Shown here piece after piece: positions 9,875-20,552 of a stretch of 64,000 nucleotides of DNA. This stretch comes from Nitritalea halalkaliphila LW7. Lineage in GTDB: Bacteria > Bacteroidota > Bacteroidia > Cytophagales > Cyclobacteriaceae. The DNA is taken from assembly GCF_000265075.1 (NCBI RefSeq), contig NZ_AJYA01000016.1, positions 1-64,000 on the forward strand, given 5' to 3'. The translations under genes and the position numbers were made by a program. Every line of letters begins with the position of its first letter. Position 1 is the stretch's first letter. A model generated the notes under the pieces. That model saw only the letters and a program-made list of their open reading frames with translations. It was not told the DNA's origin and made no database searches.

Positions 9875-12708
9875 ATGACGAAGAAAGGGGATAAAAAACT
9901 ATTTCTTTTAGATGCGATGGCGCTGATATACCGCGCGCATTTTGCGTTTAGCAAAAATCCACGTATTAACTCCAAAGGCCTCAACACGGGCATCATGCTG
10001 GGTTTTACGAATACGCTGCTCGAAGTGCTGGAAAAACAGGCGCCCAGCCACATCGCCGTGGTATTCGATACGAAAGCACCTACTTTTCGCCATGTGCAGT
10101 TCGAAGCCTATAAGGCGAATCGGCAGGAGCAGCCGGAGGACATCGAGATAGGTATTCCCTGGGTGAAGCAGCTCGTGCAGGCCTTCCGCATCCCCACCTT
10201 AGAACTGGACGGATACGAAGCGGACGACATTATCGGCACCTTGGCGAAAAAGGCAGAGCGTACTAGCTTCGTGGTGTACATGATGACGCCAGATAAAGAC
10301 TACGGTCAGCTGGTAGAAGACCACATTTATCTTTACAAGCCTGCCTTTATGGGGAATGAGGTAGAGGTGCAGGGGCCGGCAGAGGTCTGTGCCAAATGGG
10401 ACATCGAGCATCCCGACCAGGTCCGCGATATTCTGGGCCTGATGGGAGATAGTGTGGATAATATTCCTGGTATTCCGGGTATCGGTCCTAAAACTGCCGC
10501 CAAGCTACTAAAGCAGTACGGTACTTTAGAGAACCTTTTAGAAAACACCGCGGACTTAAAAGGCAAGCAGAAAGAGAAAGTGGAAGAATTCGCCCAGCAG
10601 GGCTTACTTTCTAAGGAGCTGGCTACCATAAAAGTAGATGTTCCTGTAGCCTTCGAAGAAGAAGCGCTCCGGTATAAAGGTCCTGACGAAGAAGTGCTGA
10701 AGGCCTTGTTCGCAGAGTTAGAGTTTAAAACCCTCACGAAAAGGGTCTTTGGCGAAGCCATAAAAAAACCAAAAGTGCAGGTGAGCGAGCAGCTCGGCCT
10801 CTTTACAGGAGAAGCGGAAAGCAAGCAGGAAGAGGTTACTGGCGTGGAGGCCACCGAACAGCGCGATAGTCCTTTCGGGGAGCAGGAGCTAGGGCCTGAA
10901 ACGATCGCGACCCGCGCCCATCAGTACCACTTACTGGATAGCCAGGAGGACATCATGGGCCTCGTTCCCTTTTTGCTCCGACAGGAGCGCTGCTGCTTCG
11001 ACACGGAAACCACCTCCGTGCATGCGCATGAAGCGGAATTAGTCGGGATCGCCTTCGCTTATGTGGAGGGAGAGGCCTTTTATGTGCCGATTCCAGCGGA
11101 TAAGGAGGAGGCTGCGGCCAGGCTAGAGCTGCTCAGGCCCTTTTTCGAAGCGGAACATATTTTAAAAATAGGACATAACATCAAGTATGACATGCTGGTC
11201 CTCATGCGGCAGGGCATCGCTGTTCGTGGGCCCGTGTACGATACCCTCATCGCGCACTCGCTACTCGATCCTGAGGCGAAGCACGGCATGGATGCTTTAG
11301 CGGAGCGTTACTTGAATTATAAGCCAGTATCGATCGAGAGTCTGATCGGTAAAAAAGGCAAAAAGCAGGTGAGCATGCGGGATGTACCGGTGGAGGAGGT
11401 GGCTCCTTATGCTGCCGAAGATGCTGACATTACGCTGGCCCTGTATACCCATTTACAAGCACTTATTCGTGAGCAAGGGCTGGAAAAGCTGCTTTTGGAG
11501 GTGGAAAACCCGTTAATTCCTGTGCTGACGGCTATGGAGCTGGAAGGGTTCGCCTGAACACGGAGGACTTAGCGCTCATGTCGAAAGAATTAGAGCGGGA
11601 GGCCGCAGAAATCGAGGAGCAGGTATATGCCCTGGCAGGCGAGACGTTTAATTTGGCTTCGCCAAAGCAGTTAGGGGAGATTCTTTTCGGTAAGCTGGCC
11701 TTAGATCCGAAGGCGAAGAAAACCAAATCGGGACAGTATGCCACCGGAGAAGAGGTGCTGAGTAAGCTGGCTGGGGAGCATGAAATCGTGCGACTGATCT
11801 TATCGCATCGGCAGCTGGTGAAGCTGAAGTCCACCTATGTAGACGCACTGCCGGAGCTTATCGCCCAGGATACAGGACGCATTCACACCACCTATAACCA
11901 GTTTGTCACGGCGACAGGACGACTTAGCTCCACGAATCCCAACTTACAGAATATTCCGATTCGAACGGAGCGAGGCAGAGAGATTCGGAAGGCCTTCGTA
12001 CCGCGGGATGCGGATCATGTGATTTTGGCGGCGGATTACTCGCAGATCGAGCTGCGAATTATGGCTTCCTTCGCGGAAGATACGTCCATGATCGAAGCAT
12101 TTAAGGAAGGGCAGGACATCCATGCGGCGACGGCGGCTAAAATTTTTCAGGTGCCTCTGGAGGAAGTGGAGTCCGATATGCGAAGAAAAGCGAAAACGGC
12201 TAACTTCGGCATCATTTATGGGATTAGTGCTTTCGGACTAGCGGAACGCCTTTCGATTCCACGGGGAGAGGCCAAAGCCATCATCGAAACCTATTTCCAG
12301 CAGTTTCCTACAGTAAAGGCCTACATGGATCGGGTCATAGAAGAGGCACGTGAACAGGAGTTTGTGAGTACACTCCTGGGCAGAAAGCGCTACCTCCGGG
12401 ACATTAACAGTCGCAACTTCACGATGAGGGGTTTTGCGGAACGCAATGCCATCAACACGCCGATCCAAGGCTCAGCGGCCGATATGATTAAGATCGCCAT
12501 GATCAAGGTACACCGCTGGATGGAAGCGGAAGGCCTGCGCTCGAAGATGATATTGCAAGTGCATGATGAACTGGTTTTCGATGCTCATAAGGAAGAAGTG
12601 GAGCTGTTGAAGCAGGAAATTCCGAGGCTGATGGAAGAAGCGATGGAACTAAAGGTGCCGCTAGTCGTGGAAGTAGGAACAGGAGAGAATTGGTTAGAAG
12701 CACATTAA
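9875..12708 (+). CDS. polA: DNA polymerase I, one frameshift in this sequence
   Basis: Three-domain DNA polymerase I for Okazaki fragment processing and repair. The 5' nuclease spans residues 1 to about 300. The 3'-5' exonuclease is complete and likely active: DTET with Asp376 and Glu378, GHNIKYD, and YAAED with Tyr512 and Asp516. The polymerase domain has motif A DYSQIELR (Asp721 in corrected numbering), motif B RRKAKTANFGIIYG and motif C QVHDELVFD (Asp898). The first frame stops at 11557 after MELEGFA; restoring one C in the stretch 11549-11553 gives MELEGFRLNTEDLAL and joins the second frame. The corrected protein is about 944 residues. alr follows five bases later. Since polA is a core gene with intact motifs on both sides, the shift is most likely a sequencing error. 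Confidence 0.96.
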
Positions 12709-12712
12709 ACGC

Positions 12713-13867
12713 ATGTTACACACCTCATATTTAGAGATCAGCAAATCTGCGTACAAAAAAAATATCGCCTTTATCCGCTCAGAAGTAGGGGAGGGCACCG
12801 AAATTTCGATCGTCGTGAAGGGCAATGCCTATGGCCATGGAATCGAGGAAATCATTCCGCTGGCAGAGGCGAATGGCATTCGGCACTTCAGCACCTTCAG
12901 TGCGGATGAGGCAGCGCGCGTGCATGCTTGCAGCAGAAAAAACGCTACGGTGATGATCATGGGCATGCTTCAGGATGAAGATATGGAGCTACTCATAGAA
13001 AAAGGTATCGAGTTTTTCGTTTTTGAATTCGATCGCTTAAAAAGTACCATAGAAGTGGCACGCCGGCTGGGTAAAAAAGCCCGCATCCATGTAGAGGTGG
13101 AGACAGGATTTAAGCGTACCGGATTCGAGTGGGAGGACCGAGAAGCCCTCACTGAAATCCTGAAAAACTACGGCGAACATCTAGAGTTAAAAGGCCTCTG
13201 CACACATTATGCAGGCGCAGAAAGTATCTCCAACTATGTGCGCGTAACGCAGCAGATCAAACGCTTCGAACGCTTTTATACTTATTTCCAGGAGGTCGGT
13301 CTCTCTTTCGACCGTTATCACAGCGCCTGTTCGGCAGCCATGCTCAGCTATCCCTCCACGATCATGGATATGGTACGCGTAGGCATCGCCTCTTACGGGT
13401 TTTGGCCCACACAGGAAACCTACATGTACCGGTTCGACTCGTTACCCGAAGACGACAAGAATCCCCTAAAGCGTCTCATTTCTTGGAAATCAAGTGTAAT
13501 GAGCTTGAAACAGGTGAAAATGGGCGAGTTTATCGGCTACGGTTCCAGCTACATGGCTCCGCGCGACATGACGATCGCACTCGTTCCTGTCGGCTATTCG
13601 CATGGTTTCGCACGCACCCTAAGTAACCAGGGCAAGGTCCTCATCGGAGGAAAAATTCTCTCTGTAGTGGGTACCGTAACCATGAACAGCATCTCCGTAG
13701 ACATCACCGACGCAAAAGGCATTAAAAAAGGGGACGAGGTCGTACTCATCGGTAGGCAGCGCAAGAATGAAATTACCGTGGCCTCCTTTGGAGAATCCAC
13801 CCAGCAGGTCAACTATGAGCTGCTCACCCGACTGCCCATGAACATCCCGCGGAAAATCGTGCCTTGA
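12713..13867 (+). CDS. alr: Alanine racemase
   Basis: A 384-residue fold-type III PLP enzyme that interconverts L- and D-alanine for peptidoglycan. The PLP lysine is Lys36 in VVKGNAYGHG (the usual Ala after Lys is Gly here). HVEVETGFKRTGF and MVRVGIASYGFWP are typical Alr strands; the second active-site tyrosine lies in IGYGSSYMAP. It starts five bases after polA and is likely co-transcribed with it. A relaxed-specificity amino-acid racemase of the same fold is possible but less likely given the motifs. Confidence 0.9.
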   Translation: MLHTSYLEISKSAYKKNIAFIRSEVGEGTEISIVVKGNAYGHGIEEIIPLAEANGIRHFSTFSADEAARVHACSRKNATVMIMGMLQDEDMELLIEKGIEFFVFEFDRLKSTIEVARRLGKKARIHVEVETGFKRTGFEWEDREALTEILKNYGEHLELKGLCTHYAGAESISNYVRVTQQIKRFERFYTYFQEVGLSFDRYHSACSAAMLSYPSTIMDMVRVGIASYGFWPTQETYMYRFDSLPEDDKNPLKRLISWKSSVMSLKQVKMGEFIGYGSSYMAPRDMTIALVPVGYSHGFARTLSNQGKVLIGGKILSVVGTVTMNSISVDITDAKGIKKGDEVVLIGRQRKNEITVASFGESTQQVNYELLTRLPMNIPRKIVP

Positions 13868-13878
13868 AAAGAAGCCGC

Positions 13879-16821
13879 TTAATCGAGGAGGGCGTCGATG
13901 TCCTCCTTGCTTAGACTCTTCATAAAACTTTCTTCCGTAGAAATTAGGCCTCCGGCCAAAGCCAACTTACGCTCCTGAAGCGCCATAATTTTTTCCTCTA
14001 CTGTCTCTTTAGAGATAAACTTGTAGATAATCACCTTATTTTCCTGCCCAATACGGTGCGCACGGTCGATTGCCTGCGCCTCCACGGCTGGATTCCACCA
14101 GGGATCCAAGAGGAATACGTATTCGGCAGCCGTTAAATTCAAGCCTACTCCACCCGCCTTCAGGGAAATTAGAAAGACTTTCACCTCTTTGTCCTCCTGA
14201 AACTTAGTTACCTGCTCTCGGCGGTCCTTCGTCGTACCATCTAAATAGGCATAGGGCATACCCTTTTCCTCTAAGTATTCTCGGATGATAGCCAGATGCC
14301 GGACAAACTGACTAAAAACAAGCACCTTATGGCCTTCACTGGCCGTCGCATCGAGCATGTGGATCACATCCTCTAGTTTCCCGGAATCTCCGGTATAGCC
14401 TTTATCCACTAGGCGGGGGTGGTTCGCCAGCTGTCGAAGCTGCGTTAATCCACGTAAGAGGGTAAACTGCTGGTTGCGCAGTCCAGAGATGGAAAACTCC
14501 TGTGCGATTTTCTCTCGGTAACGGCTTTTAACTTCCTCGTAGACTTTTTCTTGCTCGGCAGTCATCGATGAATAGCGCACATTGATCACCTTTTCAGGCA
14601 GATCTGTGGCCACTTGGGTTTTTAGACGCCTTAAGATAAAAGGCTTGATCGTGGCATGCAGCTTCACGATTTTATCCGTATCCGCCTGCTTTTCGATCGG
14701 GAGCAAAAACTGTTTTTTGAAACTATTTTGATTCCCTAAAAGGCCTGGATTGATAAAGTTCATCTGCGACCAGAGGTCCATCGTGCCATTTTCGACGGGA
14801 GTACCTGTTAAAATCAGGCGATGATTGCAGTGCAGTTCATTAACCGCTTTTGCAATCCGGCTCCCTGGGTTTTTAATAGCTTGGGATTCATCTAAAATGA
14901 TGTAATCGAAGTAAAATGACTTCAGAATCTCTATATCGATGCGCGTAATGCCATACGAGGTAAGCACGACATCATAGGCACTAAACTGTGCGGCGCGCTT
15001 AATCCGATGCGTGCCGGCATACACGAGCACCTTAAGCTTTGGGGTAAATTTTTTCGCCTCCACTTCCCAGTTGTAAATCAGTGAAGTTGGCATGATAAGT
15101 AGGGAAGTGGTTCCCTCGGCGGCCTCTTTGCGGTGCGCCAGCAGCGCTAAAGTCTGTACCGTCTTCCCCAGACCCATATCATCAGCCAAGCAGCCTCCAA
15201 AACTGTATTCGTTTAGAAAGCGGAGCCAGTTATAGCCTGCCTGCTGGTAAGGGCGAAGCTTCCCTTTAAAATAAGTGGATAGCGGATAATCTTCGATTTG
15301 GGTGAAGTCCTGTAGCTTCCTTAACTTATCGGAAAGGCTGACCTTCAGTAATTTATTTTCATTCAGCTCTTGGGCGAGCGCGATATGGTGCTTTTTCAGG
15401 ATTAGGCTCGTCGTCGTACTATCCGGCTGCGTCTCCTCCTCTAGAAAAGAGAAAATCTCTCCGTAATCCACAAACCAAGAGCGAGGAATAACCGCGATCT
15501 CTCCATTTGGTAGTTCAAATTCCGTGACACCCTTAATCAGGTATTTACGAATTTTATGGAAAGGAATCTCATGCTCCCCGAATTTTACTACAGCATGCAC
15601 ATCGAACCAGTCGATATTTTCAGCCAGACGAATATTAATCTTCGCATGGCCCACGAAATAGCGCTTTTCCTTTTCTCCAGCTTGGCGCTGGACAAACTGT
15701 AGGCCTTCCTCTTCGAGCGTCGTCTTAAAACGGTTCAGCCAGTCGAAGGCCTCCGTCTTTTTCATCACCGCCTTGCTGCTTTGGATGTGCAGCCCGAGAG
15801 ACTTCAGGCGCTCCAGCAGCTGATTTTCAAAATCTGGGTCTCGAACTACCTTATAAAAAGTATACTCATCCCCGATTTTTTCGAGCTCTGCATTACTTAA
15901 CACGCGGTTATCCGCTCGAAAGCGATAAGAACCATACTGAAAGTGCAGTGTGAAAACGATTTTGCTTTCCTCCTCCACAGCCAGCTTGTTTCCGAATAGG
16001 TCTTGGGCCATTTTGCCTTCGGCAAAGTCCATAAACGTTAATATCCCCTGCGGTTTACTTCTCTCCACGATGATATCAAAGCCCTCCGCATGCACATCAA
16101 AGGAAGATACCAGCTGCGTGATAAATTTTTTATAATAAACTTCTTCTACGGCCTTCTTAACGATAATTCTTTTCTTAGAAAAGAAAGGCTTTAGCTTATA
16201 GCCATCGACACCCTTTTTAAAGCTATACAATTTGTCCTCCGCGATCATCCACGCAGGATCGTGACAGATCAGGTAAGAAGAATTAAACTGCCAGTTAACC
16301 AGTTCCCCTTGGTACTTAATCGTCGGCCAGTAATGGGTCACCTCCTCATTTCGCATAAAATGAAAGAGGACCTGCGCCCGCTTAGGGAGTATTTCTATTT
16401 CTTTCCAGGTAGGATTTCCATCCGAGCCCATAACGAAAAGCCTTTTGTTACGCAGCAGCTCTAAAATTTGAGCACGCTTCGTATCCATATTTTGGCGGAT
16501 AAGGTCTATGAGCTGCTGATTCGGTGCCTGCGGATCGAAAATTTTACGCAAGAACTCCTTCGGCTTAAGCTTCTTTTTATTAAATGGCTTCACCACTTCC
16601 TCTTGCTGCATACTGTCCATTAGGCGGATAAGCTTATAATCCGCCTCATCACAAGAAGCAGCAAATTCATGCGCGTTTTTATAAGATATATTTTGATAAG
16701 CGAAGGAAAGCTTTCCCTTTTCATTTAACTGCACGACAAATGACTCGAAAAGTAATCCGAGGTATTCATGCTCGAAAAGCGAGTAAATAAGTTGATGAGG
16801 TGCCTCTGCAGAAACTTTCAT
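13879..16821 (-). CDS. SNF2-family DEAD/DEAH helicase (Swi2/Snf2 ATPase)
   Basis: A 980-residue protein. The C-terminal half is a full SNF2 ATPase: motif I DDMGLGKT at residues 547-554, motif II DESQ at 644-647, motif III LTGTPVENG, motif IV VLVFSQF, motif V GVGLNLTAAEYVFLLDPWWN and motif VI QAIDRAHRIGQ near residue 926. The N-terminal ~500 residues are beta-rich and not recognised, in the place where other bacterial Snf2 proteins (RapA, HepA relatives) carry accessory domains. The likely role is ATP-driven remodelling of nucleoprotein complexes, for example recycling RNA polymerase, but this is by family only. It converges with alr with an 11-base gap. Confidence 0.9.
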   Translation of the reverse strand: MKVSAEAPHQLIYSLFEHEYLGLLFESFVVQLNEKGKLSFAYQNISYKNAHEFAASCDEADYKLIRLMDSMQQEEVVKPFNKKKLKPKEFLRKIFDPQAPNQQLIDLIRQNMDTKRAQILELLRNKRLFVMGSDGNPTWKEIEILPKRAQVLFHFMRNEEVTHYWPTIKYQGELVNWQFNSSYLICHDPAWMIAEDKLYSFKKGVDGYKLKPFFSKKRIIVKKAVEEVYYKKFITQLVSSFDVHAEGFDIIVERSKPQGILTFMDFAEGKMAQDLFGNKLAVEEESKIVFTLHFQYGSYRFRADNRVLSNAELEKIGDEYTFYKVVRDPDFENQLLERLKSLGLHIQSSKAVMKKTEAFDWLNRFKTTLEEEGLQFVQRQAGEKEKRYFVGHAKINIRLAENIDWFDVHAVVKFGEHEIPFHKIRKYLIKGVTEFELPNGEIAVIPRSWFVDYGEIFSFLEEETQPDSTTTSLILKKHHIALAQELNENKLLKVSLSDKLRKLQDFTQIEDYPLSTYFKGKLRPYQQAGYNWLRFLNEYSFGGCLADDMGLGKTVQTLALLAHRKEAAEGTTSLLIMPTSLIYNWEVEAKKFTPKLKVLVYAGTHRIKRAAQFSAYDVVLTSYGITRIDIEILKSFYFDYIILDESQAIKNPGSRIAKAVNELHCNHRLILTGTPVENGTMDLWSQMNFINPGLLGNQNSFKKQFLLPIEKQADTDKIVKLHATIKPFILRRLKTQVATDLPEKVINVRYSSMTAEQEKVYEEVKSRYREKIAQEFSISGLRNQQFTLLRGLTQLRQLANHPRLVDKGYTGDSGKLEDVIHMLDATASEGHKVLVFSQFVRHLAIIREYLEEKGMPYAYLDGTTKDRREQVTKFQEDKEVKVFLISLKAGGVGLNLTAAEYVFLLDPWWNPAVEAQAIDRAHRIGQENKVIIYKFISKETVEEKIMALQERKLALAGGLISTEESFMKSLSKEDIDALLD

Positions 16822-16978
16822 AGATGGGCCCGTATAAGTCAGCTATACAAGCGATTTAGTGCTAAATTTTTTCGTAATTCAATTCGAAAATTAGCATTTA
16901 TTTTTTTAGTATAAAAGAAATTAAGTACTTAAAAAGGAAACGTTATTTGGTGGGAAGAAGAAAAAATACGCTTCTCTA

Positions 16979-17641
16979 TCAGCTGAGAACTGATTTTCTT
17001 GCACTTATTCGCTCGAAATGATAGTAGGTTCCGGCGGTGTCACTAAGGGTAAGGCGGGTAGCGCCCACTTCATGTAAGCGAAATCGGCTAGCTTGATGTT
17101 GTTCATCGAGGATCCACAAGTACCCCGCAGTATCGATGACATAAGGACGCCCTTGAGGATATTTTTCATTGTAAATGTGTGTAGGACCTATGGTATACCA
17201 GAGAGCTTCGTTTTGCTCTTCCTGCCAATAACCAAAAATAACCGGGAGAAGCTCTACAAAAAGCTCCTCCCGGCTGGTGTGTAAGTTTCGCTTAAAAAGT
17301 TTTGGGCAGTCACTGCCCATTAAAAAATAAATATCCTGGTGGCCACCCTCTAAGTGAATAGACCATACAGCATAGGCGCTGTCAGGTATCTGATGTGCTG
17401 CATAGTCAGATGCATCGATTCGACAGGCGCGTTCACCTTGAAGAAAAGACAGGACATATTCCTTTTCGGGACTTTCAAAAACTACCATAAAATCAAACAT
17501 GCCATTCGTGAGTGCGCTGCCCTTTTCTACCCTAATCAAAAACGCTCTTTCCAGATCATCCTTGTGAACAGACGCCTTCTTACATGCTGTACCCAAAAAA
17601 AGAATCACAAAAATAAGTCCTATGTCCTGTGCTCTTTTCAT
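16979..17641 (-). CDS. Hypothetical lipoprotein
   Basis: A 220-residue predicted lipoprotein: MKRAQDIGLIFVILFLGTAC with lipobox LGTAC and acceptor Cys20, followed by KKASVHKDD. The mature part is mixed alpha/beta with several Tyr/Trp-rich strands (GYWQEEQNEALWYTIGP, YVIDTAGYLWILD). I recognise no family. It stands alone between the SNF2 gene and the S9 peptidase, all on the minus strand. Confidence 0.6.
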   Translation of the reverse strand: MKRAQDIGLIFVILFLGTACKKASVHKDDLERAFLIRVEKGSALTNGMFDFMVVFESPEKEYVLSFLQGERACRIDASDYAAHQIPDSAYAVWSIHLEGGHQDIYFLMGSDCPKLFKRNLHTSREELFVELLPVIFGYWQEEQNEALWYTIGPTHIYNEKYPQGRPYVIDTAGYLWILDEQHQASRFRLHEVGATRLTLSDTAGTYYHFERISARKSVLS

Positions 17642-17730
17642 GTGATAAAGATAGGTAAATTCCCCCCTGCGAAAAGTGAGAATTCACGAAAAAGGCTCGA
17701 ACCTGCACGAGACCCTCAATCCAATTCATA

Positions 17731-17766
17731 AAAGAAATGCCTGCCCATCACGAAGACAAGCAGGCA
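17731..17766 (-). terminator. Terminator of the S9 peptidase gene
   Basis: TGCCTGC at 17738-17744 pairs with GCAGGCA at 17760-17766. On the minus strand the stem is followed by a T-rich run (complement of 17731-17737). It lies about 30 bases downstream of the peptidase stop. Confidence 0.65.
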
Positions 17767-17794
17767 CATCCATAAGCAGGTAATTAAAGAATAA

Positions 17795-20225
17795 TTATCT
17801 GTTTTTCACATATTTCTCTAACCATTCGTGCTGCTCATAAAGTGTATGCAGAATAGACTCACGAGCCGCATAGCCATGGCTTTCATGCGGAAGGAAAACC
17901 AATCGAGTAGTAGCTCCGTGCCCTTTTAGCGCATTATAGTAGCGCTCACTTTGTACTGGGAAAGTACCGGAGTTATTATCCGCCTCTCCGTGGATGAGTA
18001 AAATAGGCGTTTTCACCTTATCCGCGTTCATGAAAGGAGACATGGTATTATACACATCAGGGCTTCCCAGTAGGTACGCTGCTCATACTGGAAGCCGAAA
18101 GGTGTCAGCGTACGGTTATAGGCACCGCTACGCGCGATACCCGCCGCAAATAGATCTGAATGGGAAAGTAAATTGGCCGTCATAAAGGCCCATACGAGTG
18201 TCCACCTACAGCGATACGGTTACGATCACCGATACCACGCTCCACGATATAATCGATAGCCGCCTCTGCATTCGCTACCAGTTGCTCTACGAAGCTGTCA
18301 TTCGGCTCGATTTCACCCTCACCTACGATCGGCATTTCTGTTCTGTCCATAATCGCATAACCTTGGGTTACCCAGTACAGTGGAGACCCCCAGCTCAGGC
18401 GGGTAAAGGTATGCTTGGACCCACGTACCTGCGCAGCTACTTCGGCAGACTTATACTCCCGAGGATACGCCCACATCACCACAGGAAGTGGACCATCACG
18501 CTCTGCATCATAACCCTCCGGCGTATAAATTACAGCAGAAAGGTTCAGCCCATCTTTACGAGAGTAGGTGACCAGTTCCTTCTGTATGCCTGCGATAGCC
18601 GCATACGGATTTTCGAAATCTGTTAACTGCATCGGTGCGATACGGCGCTTGGTATTGACCAACCAATAGTTAGGCTGCAGTTCCGTGCTCTCTTTTAAGG
18701 TAATAAACTCTGTAGCATCAGCATTTAACACCCGTACGACACGCTCATAGAAGGGCGCTTCCGATCTCCAAAGGATCTTTTGTTCTTTTTTCTTTACATT
18801 AAATGCGGAAAGGAAAGGGTAACTGCCATCAGGGGAGCCTCCCTCACTGGTCATGAAGACATCATCGCCCTTTTTAAGCAAGACAGAGCGACCGAACTCA
18901 TTTGTCTTCGTAACTGGTGACCCTGGATCGTTATAAATATCATCCGAAGAGCGCTCGATAATTACACGAGGCTTCTGCGCAGGATTCTCCGGGTTAATTA
19001 CGCTCACCCGCTCTTGGCGACTAGCAAACCAGCGCTCACTTAAAAGCGCGAAATTCTTATCTTCCGACCACGTAATGCCACCAAAACGGTATCCGATAGC
19101 CGCTAACTTTTGCTTCTCACCATTAAACGGCGCATCCCAAGTATAGATGATCTCTCTTTCTTCCATCTGCTTGCGCGGATCACCACCGTCCTGAGCTTCT
19201 ACCCAGTATAAGGTAGCCCCCTTATCGGCTCTCCAGCTGATAGAACGAGGACCCTCCACCGTGGCATCGAAACCTGTAGGGCGCACTTCATCCAGCGGTC
19301 GAGAGGTGATCAGCTTCACCTGCTTACCCGTACGATCCAGTACCTCCACATCGTAAGGAAAACGAGAGGCAGGAACTAAATAAGAGAACGGTCTCTGAAT
19401 GCGATCCACCATGAGGAACTTGCCATCAGGAGAAAGGCTCATCCCTTTAATCATACCCGGTGCACCTACAGGCTTTTGGCTGCCATCCAGCATCACTTCC
19501 ATGAGCTGGGAATCCATAAAATAGGCGAAAAGATCCTCTTCGTAAGGATTCGTCAGCAGATCCTGATAAGTTCTGGAAGGAGCTGCATTTCCTGAAGTTT
19601 CCTGAACATTAGGCCCTACCGGGGCCAAAGGTGCCTGCGGCATCGTCCCACGCTTCGGATTCACCGCCTTTACGATGATCGTATTTTCTGGCGTCCAAGT
19701 GGTAGCATTTCCGTAAACCATATTGACCTTTAGGTCTCCGAGCTGTTTCGCCTCATAAGTCACCATGTCGACGACCCATAGCGTCACACCGTCTGCTTCC
19801 GTATGATAAAAAGAAAGAAATTTCTCGTCCTTAGAAAAAGAGAAGCCAGAAAGCTTCGGCTTTGCCGGCAAGCCTTTTACCTGAATTTCATCTCCTGAGC
19901 GAGTCTTTCTGATCTTAAAATTTTCGACACCTCCCGTTCGGGAAGGACCTGTGGTGGCAGGATTAATTCGGATACCCGCTATTCGGAGCTCTGGCTGCGC
20001 TAAATCCTCTATACTCGGATTTCCAGCCCGCTCTAATACTAACATCATCTCACCATCACGACTAAAACTAATCGACGGTGTATTCGGCGCATCTACTAAA
20101 TCTGCGATGGCTTTCGGGGGCACTTGATAGGTCGCTTTGTCCTGCGCGAATGAAGCAGCAGGAGCGAGGTACAGCATAAAGGCCGCAAGACCTATCCGTA
20201 ACCAGGTAACCTTAGGTTTCCACAT
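17795..20225 (-). CDS. S9 family prolyl oligopeptidase-like peptidase, two frameshifts
   Basis: Secreted alpha/beta-hydrolase peptidase (S9, prolyl oligopeptidase / acylaminoacyl peptidase-like). A signal peptide (LRIGLAAFMLYLAPAASFAQ) is followed by a beta-propeller of about 430 residues and a hydrolase domain. The catalytic serine is in GGHSYG (Ser677); the acid is in HGEADNN and the histidine in HESHGY, both in the short C-terminal frame. Two one-base losses separate the parts: a G in the GGGCC run at 18187-18191 (GHSYG-AFMTANLLSHSD) and a C at 18060-18062 (TYWEA-PDVYNTMSP). Corrected length is about 810 residues, normal for the family. With the whole triad preserved, these look like sequencing errors. 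Confidence 0.88.
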
Positions 20226-20552
20226 ATTGCTATTTTTATAAAATGATCAGTTAAAAATACAGTATTTTAAAAGCTACTGGTCCTGTTTTACTTTTACAGG
20301 CTACTCTCTTATATAAATGGTTCGCTAATCGCATAAATTGAAAAAAAGGCCTAGCCAGTGAACGTTTTCCCAAGAACAAGTCCAGCTACGCATGCTGCAG
20401 GATAACTTCATCTAAAAAAACAAAAACGCTTTCCCATAAGGAAATCAGCTTAACCTAAAAGGTACTCACAGAGAGTTCACGAAAAAAGCCAGGACGTACA
20501 TCCTGGCTCTTGTTATTTCCTTTGCGCGTAAGCGCTGAAGCATAACGCTTAT
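20226..20552. other. 327-base non-coding gap between S9 peptidase and gldJ-like gene
   Basis: Apart from the terminator of the gldJ-like gene at its right end, I see no gene, repeat or RNA signature here. It presumably contains the promoter of the S9 peptidase gene, which I cannot place. Confidence 0.5.
20482..20508 (-). terminator. Terminator of the gldJ-like gene
   Basis: AGCCAGGA at 20487-20494 and TCCTGGCT at 20501-20508 form an eight-base-pair stem with a six-base loop; on the minus strand it is followed by a run of T (complement of 20482-20487). Confidence 0.85.

Noticed and set aside
10333-10854. 173-residue minus-strand frame inside polA
   Set aside because: Serine/proline-rich shadow of polA; the plus-strand frame carries the polymerase domains.
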